Source: a virus. Taken from it: a stretch of 25,237 bases of DNA. The translations under genes were made by a program, and so were the position numbers. The notes below the pieces were generated by a model, which saw only the letters and a program-made list of their open reading frames with translations, was not told the DNA's origin and did no database searches. Numbering within the stretch: position 1 is the stretch's first letter; the number at the start of each line of letters is the position of its first letter. This document shows positions 13,876 through 20,662 of the stretch, piece by piece. The stretch covers positions 1 through 25,237 of the IMG/VR virus record IMGVR_UViG_3300017917_003592; one strand, written 5' to 3'.

Positions 13876-14071
13876 TTTGTTCATCCTTGTTATTGTTTGG
13901 TTCTTTATTTAATAACTCTTCACGCAATATCCTTACACTCTTGGGCGCATCTATGGACATTTTCATACGTCCATTTTCCATAGCATATGGATAGATCCAT
14001 ATTTCTATATCACCTATCACTATTTTTACGTTTCGTTTTCCAGGTATATCGTATCTAGTCAATACTAACAT
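13865..14071 (-). CDS. csrA: CsrA/RsmA-like RNA-binding regulator
   Basis: 68 residues. It starts MLVLTR (L4 and R6, both RNA-contacting in CsrA), continues with KIVIGDIEIWI (the second strand region) and ends with SIDAPKSVRILREELLN, matching the conserved (N/D)APK-V-xxREE tail of CsrA, with R50 aligning with R44. It is longer than E. coli CsrA (61 aa): there are about four extra residues after MLVLTR and a charged C-terminal tail (EPNNNKDEQNEY). CsrA dimers bind GGA-containing mRNA leaders and alter translation or stability. A phage copy could retune host or phage mRNAs. GGAAGGTGA precedes the ATG. It overlaps the Sak4-like gene by 11 bases. Confidence 0.85.
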   Translation of the reverse strand: MLVLTRYDIPGKRNVKIVIGDIEIWIYPYAMENGRMKMSIDAPKSVRILREELLNKEPNNNKDEQNEY

Positions 14072-14094
14072 TAATCACCTTCCTTGATATTATC

Positions 14095-14472
14095 TTATTG
14101 ATTAAAGTTTTCCCTTAAAAACTCTTTAGTTTTCAATTCTAAAGAATTTACAAACGGTCGTTTTCCTATGTAATCATCGGCAATTTTTTTCAAAAACTCA
14201 TTTGTTTTATTCAATAGCTCTTGCAATTTTTTTAATTTTTCTGCCTCACTGTTACCATCTTTTTTTCCTTCTTCAATTACCACTACTTTTTTATTAGTAC
14301 AATTATACGCTATGAATCTAACGTCTACCTCGTCCAGCATAGGCGAGCATCTTCGTTGATTAGCTGCATGAAGAGCCGATAATATCTCTTCGTAACTAAA
14401 TTCGTTATTCCTCATTATATTTCCTAATTTTTGCAAAAGTAATTTCCTACCGTCATCTTGATAGTTCGTCAT
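14095..14472 (-). CDS. Stand-alone PriCT_1-like domain protein
   Basis: 125 residues. Residues ~8-57 (GRKLLLQKLGNIMRNNEFSY, then AANQRRCSPMLDEVDVRFIA) align well by eye with residues ~199-253 of the large prim-pol (GSRNSTLTSLAGSLRRIGLS, then RCKPCLEELEIKNIA), the PriCT_1 module linking primase and helicase. The remainder is a Lys/Glu-rich helix, probably a coiled coil, with no catalytic domain. It is the first gene of the replication operon, directly behind the consensus promoter. A role as loader, adaptor or competitor of the prim-pol is possible. AAAGGAAAAA precedes the ATG. Confidence 0.65.
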   Translation of the reverse strand: MTNYQDDGRKLLLQKLGNIMRNNEFSYEEILSALHAANQRRCSPMLDEVDVRFIAYNCTNKKVVVIEEGKKDGNSEAEKLKKLQELLNKTNEFLKKIADDYIGKRPFVNSLELKTKEFLRENFNQ

Positions 14473-14525
14473 TTTTTCCTTTCTTTTTTTTATTTTTTCG
14501 CTTTTCTTTTTTTCATTACAACGCT

Positions 14526-14554
14526 ATAATATCGTTACCCTGACGCATTGTCAA
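14526..14554 (-). promoter_or_regulatory. Consensus promoter of the replication operon
   Basis: Minus-strand -35 TTGACA (14554-14549), 17-base spacer, -10 TATTAT (14531-14526). Upstream (toward higher coordinates) is a T-rich tract like that before the four left-end promoters. On the plus strand TATAAT at 14525-14530 could serve the divergent gene at 14592, so the two promoters may overlap, though no good plus-strand -35 is seen. Confidence 0.85.
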
Positions 14555-14559
14555 GGTAA
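14535..14559. promoter_or_regulatory. Palindromic operator candidate
   Basis: TTACCCTGAC (14535-14544) and GTCAAGGTAA (14550-14559) are inverted repeats with one mismatched pair, around GCATT. The site covers the -35 box and most of the spacer of the minus-strand promoter and lies about 33 bases before the divergent regulator gene, a standard place for a repressor. Confidence 0.6.
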
Positions 14560-14591
14560 AAAAAAGAAAAAAGGAAAAAAGGAAAAAGCCG

Positions 14592-14843
14592 ATGACGATG
14601 ACAAAAGAACAGGTAAGCAAATTGCAACCGGAAGAAAACGACGTTACAGAAGCTCAAGGAAATGAGGAAAACCGATGTTTTAAGCAAGTTCGATTTCCGG
14701 CCGATCTAGTCGTTAAGCTTCGTAATTATTGCCATAGGAACAAACTGGGAAAAGCTAATGTATGGATTGTCGCTCAATTTGAAAGATTTATTTTAGAAAA
14801 AGAATCTGAAGAAAACAAAAATGAAAATAATCCCAACGATTAA
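14592..14843 (+). CDS. Ribbon-helix-helix-like regulator
   Basis: 83 residues. After a polar N-terminus, FKQVRFPADLVVKLRNYCHR and then NVWIVAQFERFILEKE fit a strand-helix-helix: a short RFP strand, helix A and helix B ending in an alternating hydrophobic pattern, as in RHH (CopG/Arc-like) DNA-binding proteins. The C-terminus is Lys/Glu/Asn-rich. AAAGGAAAAAGCC precedes the ATG at 14592; a second ATG two codons later is possible. Being divergent from the replication operon, with a palindrome between, it is a plausible autoregulator and repressor of that operon. The fold assignment is by pattern only. Confidence 0.55.
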   Translation: MTMTKEQVSKLQPEENDVTEAQGNEENRCFKQVRFPADLVVKLRNYCHRNKLGKANVWIVAQFERFILEKESEENKNENNPND

Positions 14844-14875
14844 AATAATTTAATTTTTGAATTAAGGAATAAAAT

Positions 14876-15454
14876 ATGAAGATTTATTTTTTGTTTTTTT
14901 TTCTGTGTGTCTCGTCATGCTTTGCAATTGACGTTCCGCCTCTTCGTCTTACTACGGAAGAAGATGTTGCAGGTGGCCCAGAATTGTTGCGAAAAAACTA
15001 CGAAATAGATGCAGCAAAGCAAGAAAAGTTTGAAGTATTAATGTTTTTGCATTATTTTGATCAAGAAACGGCATTAGAGTATTTATCCAGAATGGATAAA
15101 TTTGAAATTGTCCGAACGGATTGGCGCAACATGTCTCCCACTCTGTACGTGTCTACCCGAGAAGTTTTTTCCGATCCTGATTATGTGAAACAAAAAAAGG
15201 ATATGATTGATTGTTATTGGGAAGCAATGTGGGAAGCATATGATATGCCTCTGGGTGATGAACGTCGATTGGTAGCTTTATGGTATCGGCTAGATTTAGA
15301 AGATTCTCATCGAGATTTATATATTAAAACATGCCAGAAAATTATAGAGAAAAAATATGAAAATTCAGAAGAAAGGAAAAAACGATTTCAACAACGAAAA
15401 GATTTAGAATACTACGTCAAAAATTATAAAAAGTTTAAGAACGTTTTACCGTAA
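14876..15454 (+). CDS. Exported hypothetical protein (signal peptide)
   Basis: 192 residues. The first 18 (MKIYFLFFFLCVSSCFA) form a signal sequence; a type I cut after CFA is plausible, while VSSC also fits a weak lipobox. The mature part is highly charged with Trp/Tyr-rich helices (CYWEAMWEAYDMP, LVALWYRLDLEDSHRDLYI) and a basic Lys/Glu C-terminus. No known domain. It is co-transcribed after the regulator on the plus strand (AAGGAA before the ATG) and ends at a strong terminator. An envelope-acting protein made away from the lysis cluster, such as superinfection exclusion or lysogenic conversion, is an inference. Confidence 0.6.
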   Translation: MKIYFLFFFLCVSSCFAIDVPPLRLTTEEDVAGGPELLRKNYEIDAAKQEKFEVLMFLHYFDQETALEYLSRMDKFEIVRTDWRNMSPTLYVSTREVFSDPDYVKQKKDMIDCYWEAMWEAYDMPLGDERRLVALWYRLDLEDSHRDLYIKTCQKIIEKKYENSEERKKRFQQRKDLEYYVKNYKKFKNVLP

Positions 15455-15468
15455 CTTTTTAAGTAATT

Positions 15469-15506
15469 AAAAAACCCTTGATCGTTTTTTCGATCAAGGG
15501 TTTTTT
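15469..15506. terminator. Bidirectional rho-independent terminator
   Basis: AAAAAACCCTTGATCG (15469-15484) and CGATCAAGGGTTTTTT (15491-15506) form a 16-bp perfect stem around a TTTTTT loop. A and T tracts on both sides allow termination of the plus-strand unit and of the leftward late operon. Confidence 0.95.
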
Positions 15507-15514
15507 GTTTTTAA

Positions 15515-15844
15515 TTATCCAATTAAGAACGGTAGCAATTTAGTAAGAATTTCTAATAGACGTTTCCAATCGACTTTTCCCGTTACTGGCTCTGACGATT
15601 GAACCGATGAAGCATTGATAACAAATAAATTCAATTCGTTTACAATTTCAGTAATTTTTTCCGCAGATTCCGCAGAAGAACCAACTACTACCGGCTGAAG
15701 AGCTTTTTGCATTTCTTGCAAAATTGTCACAAAATCATTTACCGCATGAGAATAATTACCACTAGTTAAATCGCCAATCAAGTGTTTAACGGATCGAATA
15801 ATTAACCCTAAATCACCATCACCTACCACATTAACTGCATTCAT
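15515..15844 (-). CDS. Hypothetical protein (109 aa), end of late operon
   Basis: 109 residues, helical, starting MNAVNVVGDGDLGLIIRSVK, with regular hydrophobic spacing (HAVNDFVTILQEMQKALQPV) and a final amphipathic KRLLEILTKLLPFLIG. No signal peptide or known domain. The last helix could associate with membranes. It is the last gene before the bidirectional terminator and follows the Cys-rich repeat protein. A TATAAT-like sequence lies about 40 bases upstream but lacks a -35 match, so it is more likely read through from upstream. Confidence 0.55.
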   Translation of the reverse strand: MNAVNVVGDGDLGLIIRSVKHLIGDLTSGNYSHAVNDFVTILQEMQKALQPVVVGSSAESAEKITEIVNELNLFVINASSVQSSEPVTGKVDWKRLLEILTKLLPFLIG

Positions 15845-15936
15845 TTTATTTCTCCAATTAATTAAAAACCAATATAATTATACAAATTAAAAAACAAAAT
15901 AATTTTTTTTAATTGACCAATTAAAAAAAATTACCT

Positions 15937-16380
15937 TCAAGAGCCACAATTGGAACTACCGACATAAGGAACTGAACTACCGACATAAGGAGCCGAACTA
16001 CCGACATAAGGAACCGAACTGCCTACATAAGGAATCGGACTACCAGAAATAAAATTATTTTCGTTTACATTATCTGCATACCTCCACCATGTTTTAGTTG
16101 TTTCGTCCCAATTCCAATTATTTTTCGGCAATGATTTTTCTACCCTAGGACAATTGCAAGGGTTGATTCCACCCAAACAACCACACTTGCAGTTTACACT
16201 ACAACCGCAAGAGACCACCGGCTTAGGCTGAACCGTAGGCGGTGCCGAAGCTGTTGAAATAAATTGCGAACGCTCTTCCTTACCTACAGGAGTTTTTTTG
16301 TTTTTCGTTCCTGTTTCTAAATCAGGAATAGAAAGAGCGATAGCGTAAGCTAGTGCGGAAATTGCTTTGCTTTCATACAT
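15937..16380 (-). CDS. Cys-rich protein with PYVGSSV repeats
   Basis: 147 residues. An N-terminal helix (AISALAYAIALSIP) is followed by a Pro/Lys linker, a tight cluster of seven Cys (residues 58-77, CGCSVNCKCGCLGG then NPCNC) that probably binds metal or forms disulfides, an aromatic NNWNWDETTKTWWRYAD segment and four 7-residue repeats of the type (V/A)PYVGSS at the C-terminus. Cys clusters of this type plus a Trp-rich 'WDxxxKxWWRY' stretch are reminiscent of small phage proteins of planctomycete-like hosts, but I cannot name a family. Late operon position suggests a virion or lysis-time role. Confidence 0.55.
   Translation of the reverse strand: MYESKAISALAYAIALSIPDLETGTKNKKTPVGKEERSQFISTASAPPTVQPKPVVSCGCSVNCKCGCLGGINPCNCPRVEKSLPKNNWNWDETTKTWWRYADNVNENNFISGSPIPYVGSSVPYVGSSAPYVGSSVPYVGSSNCGS
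15953..16044. repeat. 21-bp tandem repeats in coding sequence
   Basis: Four copies of a 21-bp unit (GAACTACCGACATAAGGAACT-like; starts at 15953, 15974, 15995 and 16016) plus a partial fifth, encoding PYVGSS(V/A) repeats. The copies differ mainly at a few positions, so the array is young. Confidence 0.9.
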
Positions 16381-16396
16381 AATAAATAACCTTTCG

Positions 16397-17338
16397 TTAA
16401 AATAACCAAGTTAATGGCTCTCGTTTCGGAAATCCTTGAACGTCTGACAATGCATGCGAGTCGTCTTGCGACAACATTCTATGCGCTGTTGATTCTTCAA
16501 CGCAAAAAGACCCTTCGGGAAGTTCGTAAGTTTTTCCAGAAGAATCTACAAAAGAACCGTTCGAGTTCAAATAATTTCCCCATGAATTTTGACATATTAA
16601 AGCTCTAACGTTCCTTGATCCTTTTTTAGCTATCACCCTTCCTCTAAATAACATGCAATGGCCCCAATTTCCTTGAGCGCTGCAAAATCCATCCGAATCA
16701 AGAGAAGTAGTAAAACCCTGATTAGAACAAACCGCTACAGGATAACCCGAACCAATTGCGTCCCATGCTTCCGCAAACGTATTACAAGCTGTTACCGTTT
16801 TAACCGGAAATTGTTTCGCTAAATTTTCCAATTCGTTTGGTACTCCACTTCGTCCCCATTCTCTTGATTTGCTTTCACTATATGAAGTTAGATCATAAGA
16901 ATTATATTTCTTTCTAAGCAAGACACCCCATTTTTGCAACCATTCGGCAGCCCAGGCACCCACTGAACCATCTCCAGTTATTTGCCCTTTACCTACTTCT
17001 ACCCTGCTCCCGGCGTAAATTGGTTCCGTTGCAACGGCTGATTCCGGTTTATCTATATCTCCTCTAGCCGCTGAAAGTAACAAGCAATCATTGCATCCTC
17101 TACCATATCCAAAAGAAACGCAAGTGCCAACTTTTCCTTGGTCCCATGAATTTTGAACGGATCCAAAAATTTTTCGCTCCGCTTCCCACAAGCAAACAGT
17201 ATCATCCGTTCCTCTTCCATACGCTGGAGTTTGCCAGAATCGCGGTTTAGAATTCGGGCCTTGATTGGCCATAATTCTAATCATTGAATTTTTAACTGCT
17301 TCAGGATCATTTATCCATCCCGTTTCGTATGTTGTCAT
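16397..17338 (-). CDS. Papain-like (C1-type) cysteine peptidase
   Basis: 313 residues. The papain catalytic set is complete: Q67 (WDQGKVGTC), C73, H227 (GNWGHCMLFRG) and N251 in QNSWGN. No signal peptide or inhibitory propeptide is obvious, unlike secreted C1 enzymes. C1-type peptidases are rare among classic phage lysins, and this gene lies next to a secreted protein and a holin-like gene, so it may act in host lysis, in virion maturation or in cleaving a host surface protein at entry. Its start (ATGA overlap with the preceding gene) couples it to the 236-aa protein. The assignment is by motif; the fold should be testable. Confidence 0.75.
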   Translation of the reverse strand: MTTYETGWINDPEAVKNSMIRIMANQGPNSKPRFWQTPAYGRGTDDTVCLWEAERKIFGSVQNSWDQGKVGTCVSFGYGRGCNDCLLLSAARGDIDKPESAVATEPIYAGSRVEVGKGQITGDGSVGAWAAEWLQKWGVLLRKKYNSYDLTSYSESKSREWGRSGVPNELENLAKQFPVKTVTACNTFAEAWDAIGSGYPVAVCSNQGFTTSLDSDGFCSAQGNWGHCMLFRGRVIAKKGSRNVRALICQNSWGNYLNSNGSFVDSSGKTYELPEGSFCVEESTAHRMLSQDDSHALSDVQGFPKREPLTWLF

Positions 17339-18045
17339 TGTATAGACTCCAATAAAGATTTAGATATTTTCAAAAATAAACTTTTAATTCTTGGAGAATC
17401 CCCATACGGTTCAGCTGAATTAGTAGGAAGCACTTTTAATAATTCTTGAGATATAGCAACGCGCACAGGTTTGATAGCATCAATTGAAATCATAACGGAA
17501 TGCATATTTGCTAGAGCTTTGCTTAAATCTCCAGCAGTTTTAATAGTAGGTTGATCAAGTAAATTAACTGCTTGATCGTAAAGAGCCGATAACTTTTTTA
17601 CATTTTCTCGCTTAGATGAATCTGTTCCAGAAGATACTAAAAAAGCATCCTTAAAAGATTTTACCATCGGATCAATTGGAACCGGTGGCGCTGGCGGTTC
17701 TGGCGGTTTTACTTCTCCAATGTTTACTTCTATTTCTTGATTGGTTTTTATTATTTTTTTCTTTTTAGATTCAAAATCAATATCTATTGTTATAGAAGTT
17801 ACTGATATTTTGTAACTTCCTTTCTGTCCATTTGTTATTGTTGTTATGTTATCTAGTGATGATGATTTTAACGTATCTGGAATACTCCATGAATAAAAAT
17901 CTGCTCCAGGTAATGCAATAATCTTAAATGGAAAACTTTTTACAACAACAATCGTTTCTCCTTCGATAACCAACGGAATTGGTTTTTCTGGAGATTGTGC
18001 AAAACAAATTGAACACAATAAAAATAAAAAAATTATTTTTTTCAT
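17335..18045 (-). CDS. Exported protein with PKD-like domain
   Basis: 236 residues. Signal peptide (MKKIIFLFLLCSICFA) with a likely cut before QSPEK. Residues ~25-112 resemble an Ig/PKD-type beta sandwich (IIALPGADFYSWSIPD, then NGQKGSYKISVTSITIDID). A Pro-rich linker (KPPEPPAPPVPIDP, 113-126) leads to a helical C-terminal region of about 110 residues. Modular secreted proteins of this style are common in planctomycete genomes; a phage copy may be a lysis accessory or surface-binding factor. Its stop overlaps the peptidase start. Confidence 0.65.
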   Translation of the reverse strand: MKKIIFLFLLCSICFAQSPEKPIPLVIEGETIVVVKSFPFKIIALPGADFYSWSIPDTLKSSSLDNITTITNGQKGSYKISVTSITIDIDFESKKKKIIKTNQEIEVNIGEVKPPEPPAPPVPIDPMVKSFKDAFLVSSGTDSSKRENVKKLSALYDQAVNLLDQPTIKTAGDLSKALANMHSVMISIDAIKPVRVAISQELLKVLPTNSAEPYGDSPRIKSLFLKISKSLLESIQ

Positions 18046-18048
18046 GAT

Positions 18049-18393
18049 TTAACCTATGTTTGTTTTTTTAGTTAGCATTCCCTGACATTTATTTGATTCA
18101 ATTGCTTTATTTAATTTTTCAATAGCCTCAACAATAGCCTCGTGCCTTTCTTCGCTTTGTTTTAATGCTATAGTTAAATGCCGTTCCCACAATTCCCGAT
18201 CCTTGGCCCTGTCTTCTCGTGCGTCGTCTCGTGCTTGAGATTGAATCCGCCACAAAACAAATGCTAAAACTCCAACGCCTCCAAAATTAATTAAACTTGA
18301 AATTGCTCCAACGGTTGGATCTGGTGTTGTAGTCGATTGCGAAAAAAGAGACAAACTAGCGTAGCCAAAAATAATGACAATAGATTCTCTCAT
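18049..18393 (-). CDS. Holin-like small membrane protein
   Basis: 114 residues. A hydrophobic N-terminus (MRESIVIIFGYASLSLF), a likely transmembrane helix at ~30-50 (LINFGGVGVLAFVLWRI) and then a highly charged coiled coil (QARDDAREDRAKDRELWERH and following) give the layout of small phage holins of the BhlA/UviB kind. One membrane span plus a coiled coil could equally be an i-spanin-like or anchor protein. It heads the cluster that includes the secreted and peptidase genes, which makes a lysis module plausible. AAGGATATTC precedes the ATG. Confidence 0.6.
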   Translation of the reverse strand: MRESIVIIFGYASLSLFSQSTTTPDPTVGAISSLINFGGVGVLAFVLWRIQSQARDDAREDRAKDRELWERHLTIALKQSEERHEAIVEAIEKLNKAIESNKCQGMLTKKTNIG

Positions 18394-18434
18394 TTGAATA
18401 TCCTTATAGCGTTAATAAAAAAACACTATTAACA

Positions 18435-19097
18435 CTATATATTATTTAATAAAGCTGAAAACCTCCCTATGTCTTTTTTTTCTTCAAATTTTACAGAATA
18501 ATTATATCCAAGATATTTACTTAATGAATGTATATTACAGATGTCATCTAAATTGTGAAATTCTCCGACTATGTATTTTATTTTTGTAAACAGATTTGAT
18601 TCAAATAATATTTGATATTCAGAACCTTCGCAATCAATTTTCATAATATCTATAAAAGATTTTTTTGACCATGTAATCATTAAATCTATAATTGCATCTA
18701 ATCCAAGAACTAAAACCGGTTGTCCATTAGTTCCGAGTGTATTTCCTCCACCTGTATTTGTTCCAACGTCTGCATATGCTGCAATACTTTTAGAATCAAT
18801 TTTACTTCCGCCAACTGCGCAAGGAATTAATAACGCTCTATCTGAAGCGCGACAAACTTGATGAATGTTATGTTGTAATAAATGAAAATTTTCTATAGAT
18901 GGCTCGCATGATATTATTTTTCCTATTCCTCTATCAAGAGCATAATAAGTAAATCCTCCAATGTGCGCTCCAATGTCAATTGCTGTTGTGTGTTGTGTTA
19001 TATTATAATTGTTTAATCCATATTCATCGTGTTCAACTACACTTTTCCATATGTTTTTATCCCATGTTTTTTCCCTAAAATATAAATCGTTATTCAT
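18435..19097 (-). CDS. FkbM-family methyltransferase
   Basis: 220 residues with the class I SAM-methyltransferase core: glycine-rich loop IDIGAHIGGFT (40-50), an acidic SAM ribose-binding segment (CEPS, E65) and the MKIDCEGSEY motif that is diagnostic of FkbM proteins, which O-methylate sugars on glycans and polysaccharides. It overlaps the glycosyltransferase stop by four bases (ATGA), so the two are co-translated. Probably methylates a sugar added by that enzyme, either on virion proteins or on a host surface glycan. No signal peptide, so cytoplasmic. Confidence 0.85.
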   Translation of the reverse strand: MNNDLYFREKTWDKNIWKSVVEHDEYGLNNYNITQHTTAIDIGAHIGGFTYYALDRGIGKIISCEPSIENFHLLQHNIHQVCRASDRALLIPCAVGGSKIDSKSIAAYADVGTNTGGGNTLGTNGQPVLVLGLDAIIDLMITWSKKSFIDIMKIDCEGSEYQILFESNLFTKIKYIVGEFHNLDDICNIHSLSKYLGYNYSVKFEEKKDIGRFSALLNNI

Positions 19098-20656
19098 GTT
19101 ATTTCTTTTCTTTTTAGTGTTATTTCACATTGTTCATATTCTAACCATTTACCCGCCCAATTATTTATATCAAAAATAGAATTGAAATTGTTATTTTCTG
19201 GAATAGCGGTAAAAGTAGGCTTTCCTTCTATAGAAGAAATAACCAAAAACGGTTTTTTATCTTTTTCCCATATATTCCAACTAAACTCGCATTTATCGGC
19301 CCCGCGTCCGATTCGATTATCTTCTAAAAATCTAATTTCTCTTTTCCCTAATCCTTTTCGTTCGTATAAAAAAATCATACCCTCTAATTGTTTTTTCCAT
19401 TGTTTTTCTATTTCTGTCGGTTCTATTTGATGCCATAACTTGCCATTCCATTTATTTCTAAGCTCTTCTAAATGTTTTTCGCATTCGTCGCGTTTTAGAA
19501 CGGCTCCAGGGGAAGGATAGCCAGATAAACTCGGTTTATTTCTGGTTAAATGCTGGAATAAAAGATTGTTAGAGAAATCATATTGATATAAGGAAGCATC
19601 GTTCCCGCCTGGCCCATGCCTAGGAATCGCGTAGTGAGTTCCTAAAACGGACCATGCTAAATGATAAGTAGATTTATCACCGAATACAAATTGATAATAA
19701 TAATCACTATACTCATTAAAAAACATTGTTAGCGATAATTCTTTTTGCCTAGCTTTTTTATCAATTGCAAATTGTCCTGATTCAAAATCTACTTCGTCGC
19801 GATAATCTAGGCCGACATTTTTCCAAACACATTCCGGAAGCCATTCAGCGCGATCGTATGGCGGTACATCCGGCCAAAAAATAGCTTTAACTTGTTTGAA
19901 TTGGGAAGAGTCTAAAATATAGGTAGGATCAATTATTGGGTTAATGTCGGCATCTAAATATAAAATTTGTTCGTATGGTGCATGAATAGACGCATAAACT
20001 TTTGATTCCCAACCCGCTAAAATTCTTGGCCTTCTATTGTCATTTTTTTCTATTTCTCTTAAATCAATCACATTTACATCATATGGTTTCATCAGTCGAG
20101 TTAAATTAATATCCCATTCCAACGCTCCTAAATGTGCAAAAGTTATTGGCAATTTGCATCCTAAACGTCGTAATTCTTTAACTAAAACATACGCCCCAGG
20201 AAAATAGCCATGCGGAAGATTTTTACCTGAACTAAACCCAGGTTTAGCAGAAACACTTACAACAATTCCTCGCGTTCCTGTTCCAATTCCAGGCATCGGC
20301 CTAGGCTCTTTTTCTATTTCTTGCTTCATTAAAATAATGAAAGCATCTCGAACATTGTCCCATTTTGCCCAATCGTTTGGCCAATTTCCGGGAGAACGTT
20401 TTTTAATAATGCTTGCCACTTCTTGAGGAGGCATTGTTGAATTTATTTCTTGCATATTATTTGCTTTCTGTTTTTTCTTTTCTACGCATGTTATACAATG
20501 CGGAATCCCTTTAGGCAATTTTGGTTTTTCTATTTTTATTTCTTCATTCCATAATTTTCTATATGCTTCTCCTTTTGGAGTTTTATCTAAACACCATGCG
20601 CATATTCTGCAATTTGCAGGATTAAAATTATGATCGTTATAACATGGCCTAGGCAT
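19094..20656 (-). CDS. Glycosyltransferase (Mnn1/Mnn2-like GT-A)
   Basis: 520 residues. An N-terminal Cys-rich stretch (NCRICAWCLD, then HCITCVEK) may bind zinc. The catalytic part shows VYASIHAPYEQILYLDADIN with the metal-binding DAD (235-237), then FWPDVPPYDRAE and FESGQFAIDKKAR, the pattern of alpha-mannosyltransferase MNN-type GT-A enzymes (PF11051-like). A C-terminal ~100-residue region is unassigned. Acts on a nucleotide-sugar donor; the acceptor is unknown. It sits between the Ser-Gly protein and FkbM, so the acceptor may be the Ser-rich fibre-like protein (inference). Starts with AAAAAATGCC; RBS is weak. Confidence 0.75.
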   Translation of the reverse strand: MPRPCYNDHNFNPANCRICAWCLDKTPKGEAYRKLWNEEIKIEKPKLPKGIPHCITCVEKKKQKANNMQEINSTMPPQEVASIIKKRSPGNWPNDWAKWDNVRDAFIILMKQEIEKEPRPMPGIGTGTRGIVVSVSAKPGFSSGKNLPHGYFPGAYVLVKELRRLGCKLPITFAHLGALEWDINLTRLMKPYDVNVIDLREIEKNDNRRPRILAGWESKVYASIHAPYEQILYLDADINPIIDPTYILDSSQFKQVKAIFWPDVPPYDRAEWLPECVWKNVGLDYRDEVDFESGQFAIDKKARQKELSLTMFFNEYSDYYYQFVFGDKSTYHLAWSVLGTHYAIPRHGPGGNDASLYQYDFSNNLLFQHLTRNKPSLSGYPSPGAVLKRDECEKHLEELRNKWNGKLWHQIEPTEIEKQWKKQLEGMIFLYERKGLGKREIRFLEDNRIGRGADKCEFSWNIWEKDKKPFLVISSIEGKPTFTAIPENNNFNSIFDINNWAGKWLEYEQCEITLKRKEIT

Positions 20657-20662
20657 TTTTTG

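Noticed and set aside
15845-15936. AT-only stem AATTAAAAAA / TTTTTTAATT considered as a terminator, and TATAAT considered as a promoter
   Set aside because: The stem has no G-C pairs and the -10-like box lacks a matching -35; both are expected by chance in such AT-rich DNA.
18394-18434. GTTAAT/ATTAAC inverted repeat between holin-like and FkbM genes
   Set aside because: Short, all A/T except one pair, and within an operon; not strong enough to annotate.
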